From the NCBI GenBank assembly GCA_017936385.1, contig JAGBFQ010000013.1, positions 57,616-121,615 on the forward strand: 64,000 bases of DNA. Direction: 5' to 3'. The notes beneath the pieces were generated by a model. It saw only the letters and a list, made by a program, of their open reading frames with translations, searched no databases and was not told the DNA's origin. Source of the stretch: Rikenellaceae bacterium. GTDB taxonomy: Bacteria; Bacteroidota; Bacteroidia; Bacteroidales; Rikenellaceae. Below are positions 8,790-18,326 of this stretch, in pieces (within the stretch, counting starts at the first letter, position 1; each line of letters opens with the position of its first letter). The position numbers and the translations under genes are program-made.

Positions 8790-9719
8790 TTACCTCGGAG
8801 TTGTTGCGGCGCGGAGAGGTTCGACGTGGACCGTAACGATTGTGCCATCGCCAAAACGCGATTTCAGGCGTTGTTCGATGCGGCGGGTAACTTCGTGCGA
8901 GGAGCTGACCGACATCGCACCATCAAGGCGGATATGAACATCCACAACAACATTTCGACCTACGCGGCGCGTGCGCAGATTATGAGGCTCCTCGACACCC
9001 GATTCCGAGCCGACAATGCGAAGAATATCACTCTGTTCGGCGGCGGGAAGCGAGCGTTCCAACAACTCATCAAGGTTCGGACGAATCATATCCACGGCGA
9101 CCTTCAGAATGAGTGCGCCCACAACAATAGCCGCTATCGGGTCAAGAATAACCCATTGTTCGCCCAAGTAGCGTGCGCCGGCGATTCCGACCAATGTGGC
9201 AATGGACGACAGCGCGTCGCTTCGATGGTGCCAAGCATTGGCCTTCAGCATGGAACTCTCCACACGACGGGCGCACGACACCGTATAGTGATAGAGCAGT
9301 TCCTTGGCCAAGATGGACATCGCAGCAGCCGCCAACGCCACTATTCCCGGTCGTGCGACATATCCTCCATCGACTATGGTCTCGATGCGTTCGGCCGAGT
9401 CGACAAAGATTCCGACAGCCACGGCGACCAACACCATGCCGACAATCACTGCACCTAAGGTTTCGAACTTGCCATGGCCATAATCATGCGTATCGTCCTT
9501 CGGTTTGGACGACACGCGAACAAAGGCCAGCACTACGGCATCCGTGGCAAGGTCCGATGCGGAGTGTGCAGCGTCGGCCAACATGGCGGCACTTCGTCCG
9601 AGCACACCCGCGGCGAGTTTACCCACCGTGAGCATAATATTTATCACGAGTCCGACCAGTGTCACACGTCGGATTTCGCCCTCACGCGAGGCGGCGTTTT
9701 GCTGTTCCAATGAGTTCAT
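8790..9719 (-). CDS. Cation diffusion facilitator family transporter
   Basis: A 309-residue inner-membrane protein with about six hydrophobic segments in the first 205 residues and a cytoplasmic C-terminal domain. The metal-binding HxxxD of TM2 is HSASD (His52, Asp56); the TM5 counterpart is HHRSD in the NAWHHRSDALSS segment. A DYGHGKFE motif follows TM3, as in CDF efflux proteins for Zn, Fe, Mn, Co or Cd. Specificity cannot be told from sequence alone. It is the distal gene of a minus-strand run lpdA-era-CDF, 18 bp after era. Confidence 0.9.
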   Translation of the reverse strand: MNSLEQQNAASREGEIRRVTLVGLVINIMLTVGKLAAGVLGRSAAMLADAAHSASDLATDAVVLAFVRVSSKPKDDTHDYGHGKFETLGAVIVGMVLVAVAVGIFVDSAERIETIVDGGYVARPGIVALAAAAMSILAKELLYHYTVSCARRVESSMLKANAWHHRSDALSSIATLVGIAGARYLGEQWVILDPIAAIVVGALILKVAVDMIRPNLDELLERSLPAAEQSDILRIVGSESGVEEPHNLRTRRVGRNVVVDVHIRLDGAMSVSSSHEVTRRIEQRLKSRFGDGTIVTVHVEPLRAATTPR

Positions 9720-9737
9720 AAAGTTCGTTTTTAGGCG

Positions 9738-10646
9738 CTACTCGAAGTCCTCGTATCCGAATCGGCGCAGTTGGCGACTATCGTCCCTCCAGCCCTCATC
9801 GACCTTGACAAAGAGTTCGAGAAAGACCTTCTTCTGCAAGAACTTCTCCAAATCTTTGCGAGCCTCGGTGCCCACCTTCTTGAGCATTGCTCCGCCGCGA
9901 CCGATGATAATTCCTTTTTGCGATGCGCGGGCAACGTAAATGGTCGCCGAGATGCGGTCCATTTCGGGAGTTTCGCGGTAGGCCTCAATGGCCACCTCTA
10001 CCGAATAGGGCACCTCCTTGGAGTAGTTGAGCAGGATTTTCTCGCGGATTATCTCCGAGGCGAAAAATCTCATCGGGCGGTCGGTCAGTGCGTCCTTGTC
10101 GTAGTAGGGTTCACCCTCGGGCAGACGTTCGACAATCATCTCCATCAGGCGTGCCGTGCCAAACTCGTTTTTGGCACTGATGGGCAATACCACAGCCTCG
10201 GGCAGCAGCCCCTTCCAGCGTTCGACCATAACCTCCAACGACTCGGGAGTTGCCAAGTCGATTTTGTTAATCAGCACGATGGTGGGAATCTTCGAGCGGG
10301 CAATCTTGGCCAGCACCTCGGCCGAGCGTTCCATAGGTCCGTCGTCGCGTGCCGCGGCCTGCTCCACAACGTCCGTTACATATAGTATCACGTCGGCATC
10401 CGACACCGCACCCGTCACCGAGCGCATCATCGACTCCTGTAGCTTGTAGCTCGGTCGCAGAATACCGGGGGTGTCCGAGAACACAATTTGGTACTCCTCG
10501 GTGTTGACAATGCCCACGATGCGGTGACGTGTGGTTTGTGCCTTGTTGGTGATGATGGACATACGTTCGCCCACCAACGCATTCATCAGCGTCGATTTAC
10601 CCACATTGGGGTTGCCGATTATGTTTACAAAGCCACTTTTGTGCAT
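9738..10646 (-). CDS. era: GTPase Era
   Basis: 302 residues, the usual Era length. GTPase motifs: G1 GNPNVGKS at 11-18, a switch region with TTRHR, G3 DTPG, G4 NKID and G5 SAKN. The C-terminal KH domain carries the GxxG-type loop IIGRGGAMLKKVG. Era binds the 3' end of 16S rRNA during late 30S assembly and couples it to growth. The start is 6 bp after the lpdA stop, so the two are probably co-transcribed. Confidence 0.97.
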   Translation of the reverse strand: MHKSGFVNIIGNPNVGKSTLMNALVGERMSIITNKAQTTRHRIVGIVNTEEYQIVFSDTPGILRPSYKLQESMMRSVTGAVSDADVILYVTDVVEQAAARDDGPMERSAEVLAKIARSKIPTIVLINKIDLATPESLEVMVERWKGLLPEAVVLPISAKNEFGTARLMEMIVERLPEGEPYYDKDALTDRPMRFFASEIIREKILLNYSKEVPYSVEVAIEAYRETPEMDRISATIYVARASQKGIIIGRGGAMLKKVGTEARKDLEKFLQKKVFLELFVKVDEGWRDDSRQLRRFGYEDFE

Positions 10647-10652
10647 GGTTCT

Positions 10653-12041
10653 CTACATGTGAATTGCGCAACCCAAAGCGGCCTCGGCAGCCTCCATAAC
10701 GGCCTCGTTCATGGTGGGGTGCGAGTGTATGGTGCGTGCAATGGTGTGAGCCGAAGCACCCATAGCCTTGGCAATGGTAGGCTCGGCAATCATTTCGGTT
10801 ACGTTTCCACCCACGAAGTGTGCACCCAGCAAGCGGTCGTCAGCAGCGTTGAACACCAGTTTCACAAAACCGTCGCGGTCGCCTGCGGCCGTAGCCTTGC
10901 CCGATGCGGTGTAGGGGAACTTGCCAACCTTAACCTGGTAGCCTGCATCCACGGCCTGTTTTTCGGTCAGGCCCACCGATGCAACCTCGGGCGAGGTATA
11001 GACGCACGACGGGATGGTGGTGTAGTCAATCGGTTCGGGCGCAAGTCCGCAGATACCCTCAACGCAAGCAATCGCCTCGGCCGAAGCCACGTGAGCCAGC
11101 GCAGGAGTTGCAATCAGGTCGCCAATGGCATATACACCTTTGGCTGCGGTTTGGAACGAGCTGTCGACTTTGATTTTGTCGCGCTCGACCTCGATTCCGA
11201 GAGCCTCCAATCCCAAACCTTCGATATTGGTTTTGATACCCACGGCCGACAATACAACGTCTGCCGAGAGGGTTTCGACACCCTTCTTACCCTCGACCTC
11301 AACGGCACATTTGCCCTCCGTCACGGTTACACCCTTCACGGCGGTCGAAGTCATAACGCCGATGCGCATTTTGCGGAAGGCACGCTCCATAGCCTTCGAC
11401 ACCTCTTCGTCCTCGAGCGGCATAAGGTTGGGGGCATACTCCACAACCGTAACCTTGACACCTAACGAGGCGTACAGATAGGCAAACTCACTACCGATAG
11501 CGCCCGAGCCACACACAATCATCGTTTCGGGCAACTCCTTGAGTACGAGGGCCTCTTTGGACGAGATTACATATTTACCGTCGATGGGCATAAAGGGCAT
11601 TTCGCGGGGGCGCGCACCCGTAGCCAGGATAATGCTGTCTGCTTCGATGGTCTGTTCGCCCTCCTCCGAGCGCACAACAACCTTGCCGCCACCTGCCAGC
11701 GAACCAAAGCCCTTGATAACCTCGATTTTGTTTTTGTTCATCAGGAAAGTCACGCCCTTGCTCATGGTTTCGGCCACGGTGCGGCTACGGTCAACAATCT
11801 TTGCAGGGTCGGCCTTAACCTCTCCCACAATGTCAATACCATAAGCTGCTGCACCTTTGGCATAGTGCAACACTTGCGCGCTTTTGAGCAACGCTTTGGT
11901 GGGGATGCAGCCCCAGTTAAGGCAGGTACCTCCGAGTTCGGCACGCTCCACAACGGCTACCGTTTTACCAAGTTGCGCTGCGCGAATTGCGGCAACATAG
12001 CCTCCGGGGCCACTGCCGACTACGATGATGTCGTATTTCAT
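10653..12041 (-). CDS. lpdA: Dihydrolipoyl dehydrogenase (E3)
   Basis: A 462-residue FAD flavoprotein. The N-terminal GSGPGGY dinucleotide fold is followed by the redox disulfide GGTCLNWGC (Cys40, Cys45), an NAD fold (CGSGAIGSEFA) and the C-terminal dimer domain with the catalytic base in HPTMNE (His441). It reoxidises lipoamide in 2-oxoacid dehydrogenase or glycine cleavage complexes. No E1/E2 genes are adjacent, so its partner complex is encoded elsewhere. It is upstream of era in the same direction. Confidence 0.96.
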   Translation of the reverse strand: MKYDIIVVGSGPGGYVAAIRAAQLGKTVAVVERAELGGTCLNWGCIPTKALLKSAQVLHYAKGAAAYGIDIVGEVKADPAKIVDRSRTVAETMSKGVTFLMNKNKIEVIKGFGSLAGGGKVVVRSEEGEQTIEADSIILATGARPREMPFMPIDGKYVISSKEALVLKELPETMIVCGSGAIGSEFAYLYASLGVKVTVVEYAPNLMPLEDEEVSKAMERAFRKMRIGVMTSTAVKGVTVTEGKCAVEVEGKKGVETLSADVVLSAVGIKTNIEGLGLEALGIEVERDKIKVDSSFQTAAKGVYAIGDLIATPALAHVASAEAIACVEGICGLAPEPIDYTTIPSCVYTSPEVASVGLTEKQAVDAGYQVKVGKFPYTASGKATAAGDRDGFVKLVFNAADDRLLGAHFVGGNVTEMIAEPTIAKAMGASAHTIARTIHSHPTMNEAVMEAAEAALGCAIHM

Positions 12042-12069
12042 TATATCTTCGTTTGTTTAAAGTTATACT

Positions 12070-13740
12070 CTATTTCATTTCGGTCACACGAAGTATGCCG
12101 TTTTTGTCGCTCTCGGCCACGGCACGTTTCCACGCCTCGCCATAGCCCTCGAAGATGATGTCGCCGGGGATACGCGGGTCGTGACCGTTATCCTTGAAGC
12201 CTTTGGCGGTCTCGGCCTTGATATTGCCGTCGACGTACTTCACCAACAGGTATTTGTCCATCTCCTGCCAACGCTCAAACAACTCCTCGGCCGTGCGGGT
12301 CGAGTAAGCGGTCACATATTTAACGGCCGTCTTGGGCTTACGCTCATATTTGGCTTTGGCCTTAGCATCAATTTTGGCAAGTTCGGCGATGCGGGCGTTC
12401 TCCCACTCGTCAATCACCTTGCGGATGTCGGCGGCCATACGGTTGTAGCGCAGATAGGCGAAGTTTGCCACGCGGTTAACCAACCAGAAAGCCGACTCGT
12501 CGGAGTACTCCAACATCGAGCCGTTCTCCTCGCTGAAGCACTCGGGAACCTCCGTCGTGCCGCAATAGATGGGGGTCAGAGGCGAAGTTGCCGCATCGTC
12601 CACGCCAAACCACAGAACGCCACCCACGGGGTCGGGCAACCACTCACGCGCTTGTGCCACAAACCAGAAACCGGTCTGCTGTGTTGCCGTTGCGCGTTCG
12701 TTCAGATACTCCACGCCATCCACCTCGAAGTGCATCGGTCGCCAGCGATAGGCCAAACCCACGCCACCTGTACCTGCATCGTCGTCGCGTGTCATATCCA
12801 TCGGGGTACCCTCGTAGTGGTCGCGCATGCAGTCCATGGTCTGTTTGAGCGACACCTTGCGGTCGGGTTTCACCCACAAAGGCATACGGTTCTGCGGGTT
12901 GCGACCCATGGCGAAGTCAAGATATTTGTCCATACCCGAGGCCACACGATTGTAGAAACTCCACACGCGAGCCTCACAAGCACGCATCGCGCCAAAATCG
13001 AGCGGAGCGTAGGCGTCAGCGAAACTGAAATTCTCGTCCGAACCCTCGTAATAGCCCATCTGGCGTGCAAAAGAAATCACGTCGGGCGCATACAGACAGT
13101 TCTCGGGGTCATTCAGCGGGAAGGTGGTGATGCGTGCCTGGTTGGCATGTGCACATACCATTCCGTCGGGGATTCGGCGGGCAACCCACACGATACCTTT
13201 GTCGCGCTCGCCTTTGCCGATAAGTTCCATAATCCACGCCTCCTTGGTGTCGGCAATCGAGAACGACTCGCCACTCGAAGCGTAGCCATAGGTATTGGCC
13301 AAATCAACAATCACGCTGATGGCCTCGCGTGCAGTACGTGCCCGTTGCAGGGCCACATAAATCAGCGAGCCGTAGTCCATAATACCTTTGCCCGTTTCCA
13401 GCTCGGGACGACCGCCATAGGTTGTTTCGGCAATGATGAGCTGGTGTTCGTTCATATTGCCGACGGTCGAATAGGTTACGGGGGCCTGCGGAATCTTGCC
13501 CAGATAACGACCCGTATCCCACTCATGGATTTTAATCATATCTCCTGCACGCCACTTTCCTGTGGCGTTGTATTTGTAGAGTGCGCCATAGAGCTGATGC
13601 GAGTCCGCCGAGTAGCTAATCATATTGCTGCCATCGGTCGAAGCTCCGCGCGTAATAATAAAATTGGTACACGCCAGAGCCGACTCCAGGGCCATCAAAG
13701 CGCACACAAGGGTAATGATTCTTTTCATAGGTTTTCTCAT
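12070..13740 (-). CDS. C69 family dipeptidase
   Basis: 556 residues from 13740; the ATG at 13728 is an alternative that gives a cleaner signal peptide. The signal ends at ALA, exposing Cys24 of CTNFIITRGASTDGS, the N-terminal nucleophile expected for C69 (PepD-type) peptidases of the Ntn-hydrolase fold. Downstream blocks IAETTYGGR, ANTYGYASSGESFSIAD and ANQARIT fit this family. It probably acts in the periplasm on dipeptides, useful to an amino-acid fermenter. It is preceded by a promoter at 13760-13767 and lies 28 bp upstream of lpdA. Confidence 0.9.
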   Translation of the reverse strand: MRKPMKRIITLVCALMALESALACTNFIITRGASTDGSNMISYSADSHQLYGALYKYNATGKWRAGDMIKIHEWDTGRYLGKIPQAPVTYSTVGNMNEHQLIIAETTYGGRPELETGKGIMDYGSLIYVALQRARTAREAISVIVDLANTYGYASSGESFSIADTKEAWIMELIGKGERDKGIVWVARRIPDGMVCAHANQARITTFPLNDPENCLYAPDVISFARQMGYYEGSDENFSFADAYAPLDFGAMRACEARVWSFYNRVASGMDKYLDFAMGRNPQNRMPLWVKPDRKVSLKQTMDCMRDHYEGTPMDMTRDDDAGTGGVGLAYRWRPMHFEVDGVEYLNERATATQQTGFWFVAQAREWLPDPVGGVLWFGVDDAATSPLTPIYCGTTEVPECFSEENGSMLEYSDESAFWLVNRVANFAYLRYNRMAADIRKVIDEWENARIAELAKIDAKAKAKYERKPKTAVKYVTAYSTRTAEELFERWQEMDKYLLVKYVDGNIKAETAKGFKDNGHDPRIPGDIIFEGYGEAWKRAVAESDKNGILRVTEMK

Positions 13741-13759
13741 AAAAGTTTTAGTCCGACTA

Positions 13760-13767
13760 CAAAGATA
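13760..13767 (-). promoter_or_regulatory. Promoter -7 box of C69 dipeptidase gene
   Basis: TATCTTTG on the minus strand, 20 bp before the start codon, matches TAnnTTTG. Confidence 0.65.
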
Positions 13768-13891
13768 CCAAAAAAAACGAGAATTCGCATTTTTTGGTTA
13801 CAATAATGAAATTTGCAACTATGAAATAATTTTCGTAAATTGCAACATAAATATTTTTACATATCGATTTTTTCTTAAAATTTCATCAGCT

Positions 13892-15088
13892 ATGAAAAAT
13901 TTAAATTTATTCAAGCTGACTGCATTGCTGAGTGCGATGATGTTGGCAGTTGCGTGCAACGAAACGCCCATTGGCGGCACCCCCGACGACAATCTCACCA
14001 AAATAGTTATTGAAAGTGAAAAGGTACCTTTTGCAAGCATACGTTCCGAGTTTTACAACTTGGAATTTGACACACCATACATTTTTACATCGGCCGAGGA
14101 GTATCAAACTACATTAACTAAAAATGGCGCTAAATTCAACGATACAATAGTGCATACAACTGTGGATTTCAATGCCCACTCGTTGATTGCAATTACGGGT
14201 TTGGCCTCATCCTACATTCGCTCAATCAAGCACGAATTGTACACCTACGACAACTCGAAATACCACCTTGACATTCACATTGAAGTTGCCGACACTTGCC
14301 GCGCCGCACGCAAATGGAATTACCAAATCAAAGCACCCACGACCATCAACAAAGAGAACCTCACATGCCGCATAACCACCAACCAACCCATAGCACCCAT
14401 CAAGCCAGATTATATTTATTATGAAAGAACCATTAAGTGGGATATAGATATGCCTGTGCAATGTTACGGTGGCTATATTTCTGAAGTACCACTTCCTTCA
14501 TTTTTCGAATGGAAAGAATACTACTATCCTATCTGCTACGCAGCCGAAAACCACTCAAAGTTTTTGGAAATAATAAACAACCACCCTACCGCTATACTAC
14601 TAGTCAATAAAGAAAGTATGGCAGGAGCTTTTCGTCATAATGAATTACTCCCCAAGGGGTATGCGACTAATGTCATATCCAACTGTCCAAAATACTATTT
14701 GGAGCAACACAGCGATGTGATTAAGATTCTGCCCATGGATGTGTATTCTTACAACCCTGTGATTGGGTACGGCCGTACAGAACTATATGTTTATCGTGAT
14801 TATTGCATGTTCCACAAAGATGAGATAGAAACTTATCCTGAATTACTTAATATTCTTGATTGTAAATTTGCCGGTCGTATGCCCTATTATACAGCATACA
14901 AGACCTCTAAGCTCCATTACTTAGATGTTTATTCGATACTTGGAAGGCATTATCGTACAACTTCCACGACAGCAGATTTACTTCAATCTCGCAATCATGA
15001 AACTACTACATATTGGGAGAATAAGAAACAATACGATTATGAGCTGCCTCAATCTTATATAGAACATATTAATCAAGAGTTTGAATAA
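13892..15088 (+). CDS. Lipoprotein of unknown function
   Basis: 398 residues. I chose the ATG at 13892 because it gives a lipoprotein signal peptide (LSAMMLAVAC, Cys22); the longer open frame upstream overlaps the divergent gene start and has no signal. After residue 25 the protein is Tyr-, His- and Thr-rich with many YIYYE and YYPI-like short strands. I recognise no domain or catalytic motif. The second half is less GC-rich than flanking housekeeping genes. It stands alone between a divergent peptidase gene and yggS. Confidence 0.75.
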   Translation: MKNLNLFKLTALLSAMMLAVACNETPIGGTPDDNLTKIVIESEKVPFASIRSEFYNLEFDTPYIFTSAEEYQTTLTKNGAKFNDTIVHTTVDFNAHSLIAITGLASSYIRSIKHELYTYDNSKYHLDIHIEVADTCRAARKWNYQIKAPTTINKENLTCRITTNQPIAPIKPDYIYYERTIKWDIDMPVQCYGGYISEVPLPSFFEWKEYYYPICYAAENHSKFLEIINNHPTAILLVNKESMAGAFRHNELLPKGYATNVISNCPKYYLEQHSDVIKILPMDVYSYNPVIGYGRTELYVYRDYCMFHKDEIETYPELLNILDCKFAGRMPYYTAYKTSKLHYLDVYSILGRHYRTTSTTADLLQSRNHETTTYWENKKQYDYELPQSYIEHINQEFE

Positions 15089-15131
15089 TTTTTGTAACTT
15101 GCGCTCGTAAAAACCTTTTTATTCGCGCCGT

Positions 15132-15803
15132 ATGTCAGTCACAACCGAAATAAAACGTCTGCACCACGAGCTGCCCGAGGGTGTAACTCTTGTGGCCGTA
15201 TCCAAAACTCACCCCGCCGAAGCTATCGCCGAAGCCTACCAAGCGGGCCAACGCATCTTTGGAGAAAGCCGCCCGCAAGAGCTGCGTGCCAAGTGGGAGT
15301 GTCTGCCTCAAGACATCGAGTGGCACATGATAGGACATCTTCAGACCAACAAGGTGCGTATGATTGCCCCCTTCGTCGCGCTCATTCACTCGGCCGACTC
15401 TGCACGACTCTTGCGCGTGATTGACTCCGAAGCCCGACGAGTCGAACGGGTTATTGATGTCCTGCTCGAGGTTCATATCTCCGCCGAAGAGAGCAAAGAG
15501 GGGTGGCCGCCCACGGAACTTGACCGTTGGATTGCGAGTGGTGAGTGGCGCGAAATGTCGGGTGTGCGTTTCCGCGGATTGATGTGCGTGGCCACCAACA
15601 CCGACGACGTCGAGGTTGTACGCACCGACTTCCGAGCCATGAAACAGTTGCTCGACCGTTACCGCACGGTGTTTGGTCCCGAGTTCGACACCCTCTCGAT
15701 GGGTATGTCGGACGACTACACCGACGCCATCGCTTGCGGCTCAACTATGGTCCGCATCGGCAGCACCATCTTCGGCCACCGTTATTATCCTCCCAAGGAG
15801 TAA
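15132..15803 (+). CDS. YggS/PROSC-type pyridoxal phosphate homeostasis protein
   Basis: A 223-residue single-domain PLP protein of the alanine racemase-like TIM-barrel fold. The PLP lysine is Lys25 in VAVSKTHP. Other family blocks are FGESRPQEL, WHMIGHLQTNKVR, LMCVATN and the phosphate-binding end SMGMSDDYTDAI plus GSTMVRIGSTIFG. The family binds PLP and keeps vitamin B6 and amino-acid pools balanced; no enzymatic reaction is assigned. It is a single gene ending at a terminator. Confidence 0.95.
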   Translation: MSVTTEIKRLHHELPEGVTLVAVSKTHPAEAIAEAYQAGQRIFGESRPQELRAKWECLPQDIEWHMIGHLQTNKVRMIAPFVALIHSADSARLLRVIDSEARRVERVIDVLLEVHISAEESKEGWPPTELDRWIASGEWREMSGVRFRGLMCVATNTDDVEVVRTDFRAMKQLLDRYRTVFGPEFDTLSMGMSDDYTDAIACGSTMVRIGSTIFGHRYYPPKE

Positions 15804-15833
15804 TCTACCACATATCGTTTAAAATACAAAAAC

Positions 15834-15865
15834 AAGACGGAGGACACTGCCTCCGTCTTGTTTTT
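15834..15865. terminator. Bidirectional terminator after yggS
   Basis: AAGACGGAGG/CCTCCGTCTT stem (15834-15843, 15850-15859) followed by GTTTTT; A-rich DNA precedes it, so it may also end the minus-strand tRNA transcript. Confidence 0.8.
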
Positions 15866-15870
15866 CTTCG

Positions 15871-15942
15871 TAGCCCCAACAGGACTCGAACCTGTATTTA
15901 AGGTTTAGGAAACCTTCGTTCTATCCCTTGAACTATAGAGCC
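15871..15942 (-). tRNA. tRNA-Arg (anticodon CCU)
   Basis: On the minus strand: acceptor GGCTCTA/TGGGGCT with several G-U pairs, D stem GTTC/GAAC, anticodon arm AAGGT-TTCCTAA-ACCTT giving CCT, T arm ACAGG-TTCGAGT-CCTGT, discriminator A. CCA is not encoded. It reads AGG codons. It lies downstream of plsX. Confidence 0.9.
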
Positions 15943-16046
15943 GCCTTTCTTTAAGCCTCATGCACTACTGCACGACCGCGCCACCACGTTACTTCGCACC
16001 GCGCCCGCGCCACTGCACACTACCGCCCCTCTATACGAGCAGGCCA

Positions 16047-16991
16047 CTACTTGAATGCATCGCGCAAGTGGTCGGTGAAGTTGGCTCTTACGGTGTTCTC
16101 CGTCTGTTTAATCATCGCAGCGATGGCGACGGGAGTCGAACAGCCGTGACCGATAATCACAGGCGAGTTAACACCCAGCACGGGCGTTCCACCGAAGAAT
16201 TCGTAGTTGAGTTTGTCGAAGAACGGGTTCGAACCTACGCCCAATGCCTGGCCGATGGGGTAGAAACTCTCAGCCGCCTTGAGCAGGATGTTACCGACGA
16301 AACCGTCGCACACAATAACATCCGCAACGCGACCCGAGAATACGTGTTTACCCTCAACGTTACCAACAAAGTTGTAGTCGCTATTCTTCATCAGCTCATA
16401 CGCCTCACGGCTTGTCAGGTTACCCTTGGTGCTCTCCTCGCCGATGTTGAGCAGTGCCACGCGGGGGTTCTCGATACCGAGAACGGTCTTTGCATACACG
16501 CTACCCAACAGTCCGTATTGTTGCAATACGTCGGGACGGCAGTCCACATTCAGACCCACATCCAACAGCAAGGCAGTACGTCCATCCACCACGGGAATGG
16601 GAGACGAAATCGAAGGACGAATCACACCCTCGATGGGTTTGGCGACAAACATCGCACCTACCATCATTGCGCCCGTACTTCCGGCGCTTGCAAAACCGTC
16701 GATTTTGCCGGCTTTCAAGTAACCGAAACCAACAGTGATACTGCTGTCTTGTTTGCTTTTGAACGCTTGTGCGGGATGGTCGCCCATCTCAATCACCTGG
16801 GTGGTGTGTACAATGTCGAAGTTATCGGCCGAGCATCCTTCGCGTTCGAGAATAGCCTCGATTGCGGGACGGTCGCCAAACATTACGATACGCGCGTCGT
16901 CGCCAATCTTTTTGAGAGCCTCGATGGCGCCCAAAACAGCTGCTTCGGGTGCGTAATCGCCGCCCATTGCATCAAGTCCGAGCCTTAACAT
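16047..16991 (-). CDS. plsX: Phosphate acyltransferase PlsX
   Basis: 314 residues. The N-terminal LGLDAMGGDYAPE is the PlsX signature, and GNEEGKG-like (IGEESTKGNLTSREAYE) and VCDGFVGNILLKAAE blocks follow. The enzyme makes acyl-phosphate from acyl-ACP for PlsY in membrane phospholipid synthesis. It is the third gene of the conserved yceD-rpmF-plsX set, 18 bp after rpmF. The common next gene fabH is absent; a 104-bp gap and a tRNA follow instead. Confidence 0.96.
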   Translation of the reverse strand: MLRLGLDAMGGDYAPEAAVLGAIEALKKIGDDARIVMFGDRPAIEAILEREGCSADNFDIVHTTQVIEMGDHPAQAFKSKQDSSITVGFGYLKAGKIDGFASAGSTGAMMVGAMFVAKPIEGVIRPSISSPIPVVDGRTALLLDVGLNVDCRPDVLQQYGLLGSVYAKTVLGIENPRVALLNIGEESTKGNLTSREAYELMKNSDYNFVGNVEGKHVFSGRVADVIVCDGFVGNILLKAAESFYPIGQALGVGSNPFFDKLNYEFFGGTPVLGVNSPVIIGHGCSTPVAIAAMIKQTENTVRANFTDHLRDAFK

Positions 16992-17009
16992 AGCTTGACA
17001 GGTTGGTTA

Positions 17010-17192
17010 TTATTCGGCTTTTTTCTCGATAGCGAGTTTGCCACGGTAGAAACCGCACTCAGGGCAAACGCGGTGGTAGAGAACGGCCGAACCGCAGTTC
17101 GAGCAGGTCGATACGGTGGGAACTTCTGCTTTGTAGTGAGTTCTTCTCTTGTCTCGGCGAGTCGACGAGACTTTGTGTTTAGGATGTGCCAT
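17010..17192 (-). CDS. rpmF: 50S ribosomal protein L32
   Basis: 60 residues: MAHPKHKVSSTRRDKRR start, then a zinc ribbon with Cys30, Cys33, Cys43 and Cys46 (CSNC and CPEC). This is the zinc-containing form of bL32. Its place between yceD and plsX is the classical arrangement. Confidence 0.97.
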   Translation of the reverse strand: MAHPKHKVSSTRRDKRRTHYKAEVPTVSTCSNCGSAVLYHRVCPECGFYRGKLAIEKKAE

Positions 17193-17230
17193 TTTTCTTT
17201 AGTTTTATTTAGTTATACTTCGTTTTATGT

Positions 17231-17785
17231 TTAGTCCTCAAGTATGAGGTTTTTCAACTTCTGCATTTCGGGGTTGGCACCCAGGCTTTGCATCTCCTCC
17301 TTCTCGGTCATTGCGTCGAACTCCTCGCCCGACACGATACGGAAACGCTCCAACATTGCGGGGTTACACAGCGGATTGCCATGCACGTCGCAAGGGTGAA
17401 CACGCTGGTAGGGCAGACTCAGCACCACGCTTTCGCGCAGGTATTGTGCCAGGTCCAACTCGTCGTCGCCCGGATTGAGCCAGATAACTTCGTCGTCGTT
17501 CTCCATCTCCTCCTCGCTGAAACGGACAGCCACCGTACCATTGTAAACAACGGGAATTTGGCAATCCTCCAAGCAGCGGTCACAAGGAACGGTCACCGTG
17601 CCACTCAATTCGAGCGCCAAAGTCATATGGTCGCCACACTTGGCGATGGTAGCCTTGACGCGAACGTCGGCACCCGTCACTCCGCACTCGGGCCACTCCT
17701 CGAACATCGCTCCGTCGATAAGGAACGAGAACTCATGGTTACCCGCCGCGAGTGATTTATAAGGTATGGTATAGACGTTGTTCAT
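17231..17785 (-). CDS. yceD: YceD/DUF177 family protein
   Basis: 184 residues from the ATG at 17785, chosen because it gives the usual family start (MNNVYTIPYKSL) and lies 27 bp after the -7 box; the longer frame upstream crosses the promoter. Family features: a PCDRCLEDC cysteine pair near the middle and a C-terminal half with acidic DEVIWLNPGDDELDL, ending with LANPEMQKLKNL-like residues. YceD proteins are linked to 23S rRNA accumulation and are almost always encoded before rpmF, as here. Confidence 0.9.
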   Translation of the reverse strand: MNNVYTIPYKSLAAGNHEFSFLIDGAMFEEWPECGVTGADVRVKATIAKCGDHMTLALELSGTVTVPCDRCLEDCQIPVVYNGTVAVRFSEEEMENDDEVIWLNPGDDELDLAQYLRESVVLSLPYQRVHPCDVHGNPLCNPAMLERFRIVSGEEFDAMTEKEEMQSLGANPEMQKLKNLILED

Positions 17786-17811
17786 GCTTGCATACTCCAC
17801 ACAATGGGGTG

Positions 17812-17819
17812 CAAAGTTA
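17812..17819 (-). promoter_or_regulatory. Promoter -7 box of yceD-rpmF-plsX
   Basis: TAACTTTG on the minus strand, 27 bp before the yceD ATG. Confidence 0.65.
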
Positions 17820-17860
17820 CACAAAAAACCAAAAATTGCAAAGTTTTCGCCAAATGTTTG

Positions 17861-17868
17861 TAACTTTG
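17861..17868 (+). promoter_or_regulatory. Promoter -7 box of the 131-aa gene
   Basis: TAACTTTG with a TTG at 17836-17838, 22 bp upstream. It is divergent from the yceD promoter. Confidence 0.6.
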
Positions 17869-17911
17869 AAGCCCTTAACGTGCTCTGGGCGCGTCCGAAA
17901 AGCGATTTGAC

Positions 17912-18307
17912 ATGGCAAAAAAAAGTACAATACGCATCTCTTTGGAGTGCAGCTACGACCAATGGTGGCGTTATAACGTGTATGTATCGGCGGCAACTTT
18001 CCGCGATGGCGACAAGGTGGACTATCAGAGTTTGACCGACACGGTTTACCCTTTGGGTAATGGTTCGGAGGTTCGCCTATGTCCCGAGGGTTACAACCCT
18101 CAACGCCCGTTGACCCTTGAGGTCGAGGCTGCCGAGTCGTTGGAGTTGTTCGTTTACATCATCCCCAACACCATGCCCGTGGCCGATTCAATAGCCCAAT
18201 CCCCACCCTTCTCGGTTCGTCTGAAGGTCAAAGGAGCAGAACTCTCTTCGCGCGAGGAACTGCTTGTCAATCAATGGGGCGGAGTATCCATCCACAAGAC
18301 CTACTAA
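17912..18307 (+). CDS. Hypothetical protein, 131 aa
   Basis: A soluble, beta-rich-looking protein starting MAKKSTIRISLECSYDQWWRYNVYVSAATF, with no signal peptide or membrane segment. I recognise no family motif. A clear promoter at 17861-17868, a start 44 bp downstream and GC-rich codon use like its neighbours support real coding. It converges on the coiled-coil gene at 18327 with only 19 bp between the stop codons. Confidence 0.7.
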   Translation: MAKKSTIRISLECSYDQWWRYNVYVSAATFRDGDKVDYQSLTDTVYPLGNGSEVRLCPEGYNPQRPLTLEVEAAESLELFVYIIPNTMPVADSIAQSPPFSVRLKVKGAELSSREELLVNQWGGVSIHKTY

Positions 18308-18326
18308 GTCGGCTATCAAAGACAGA

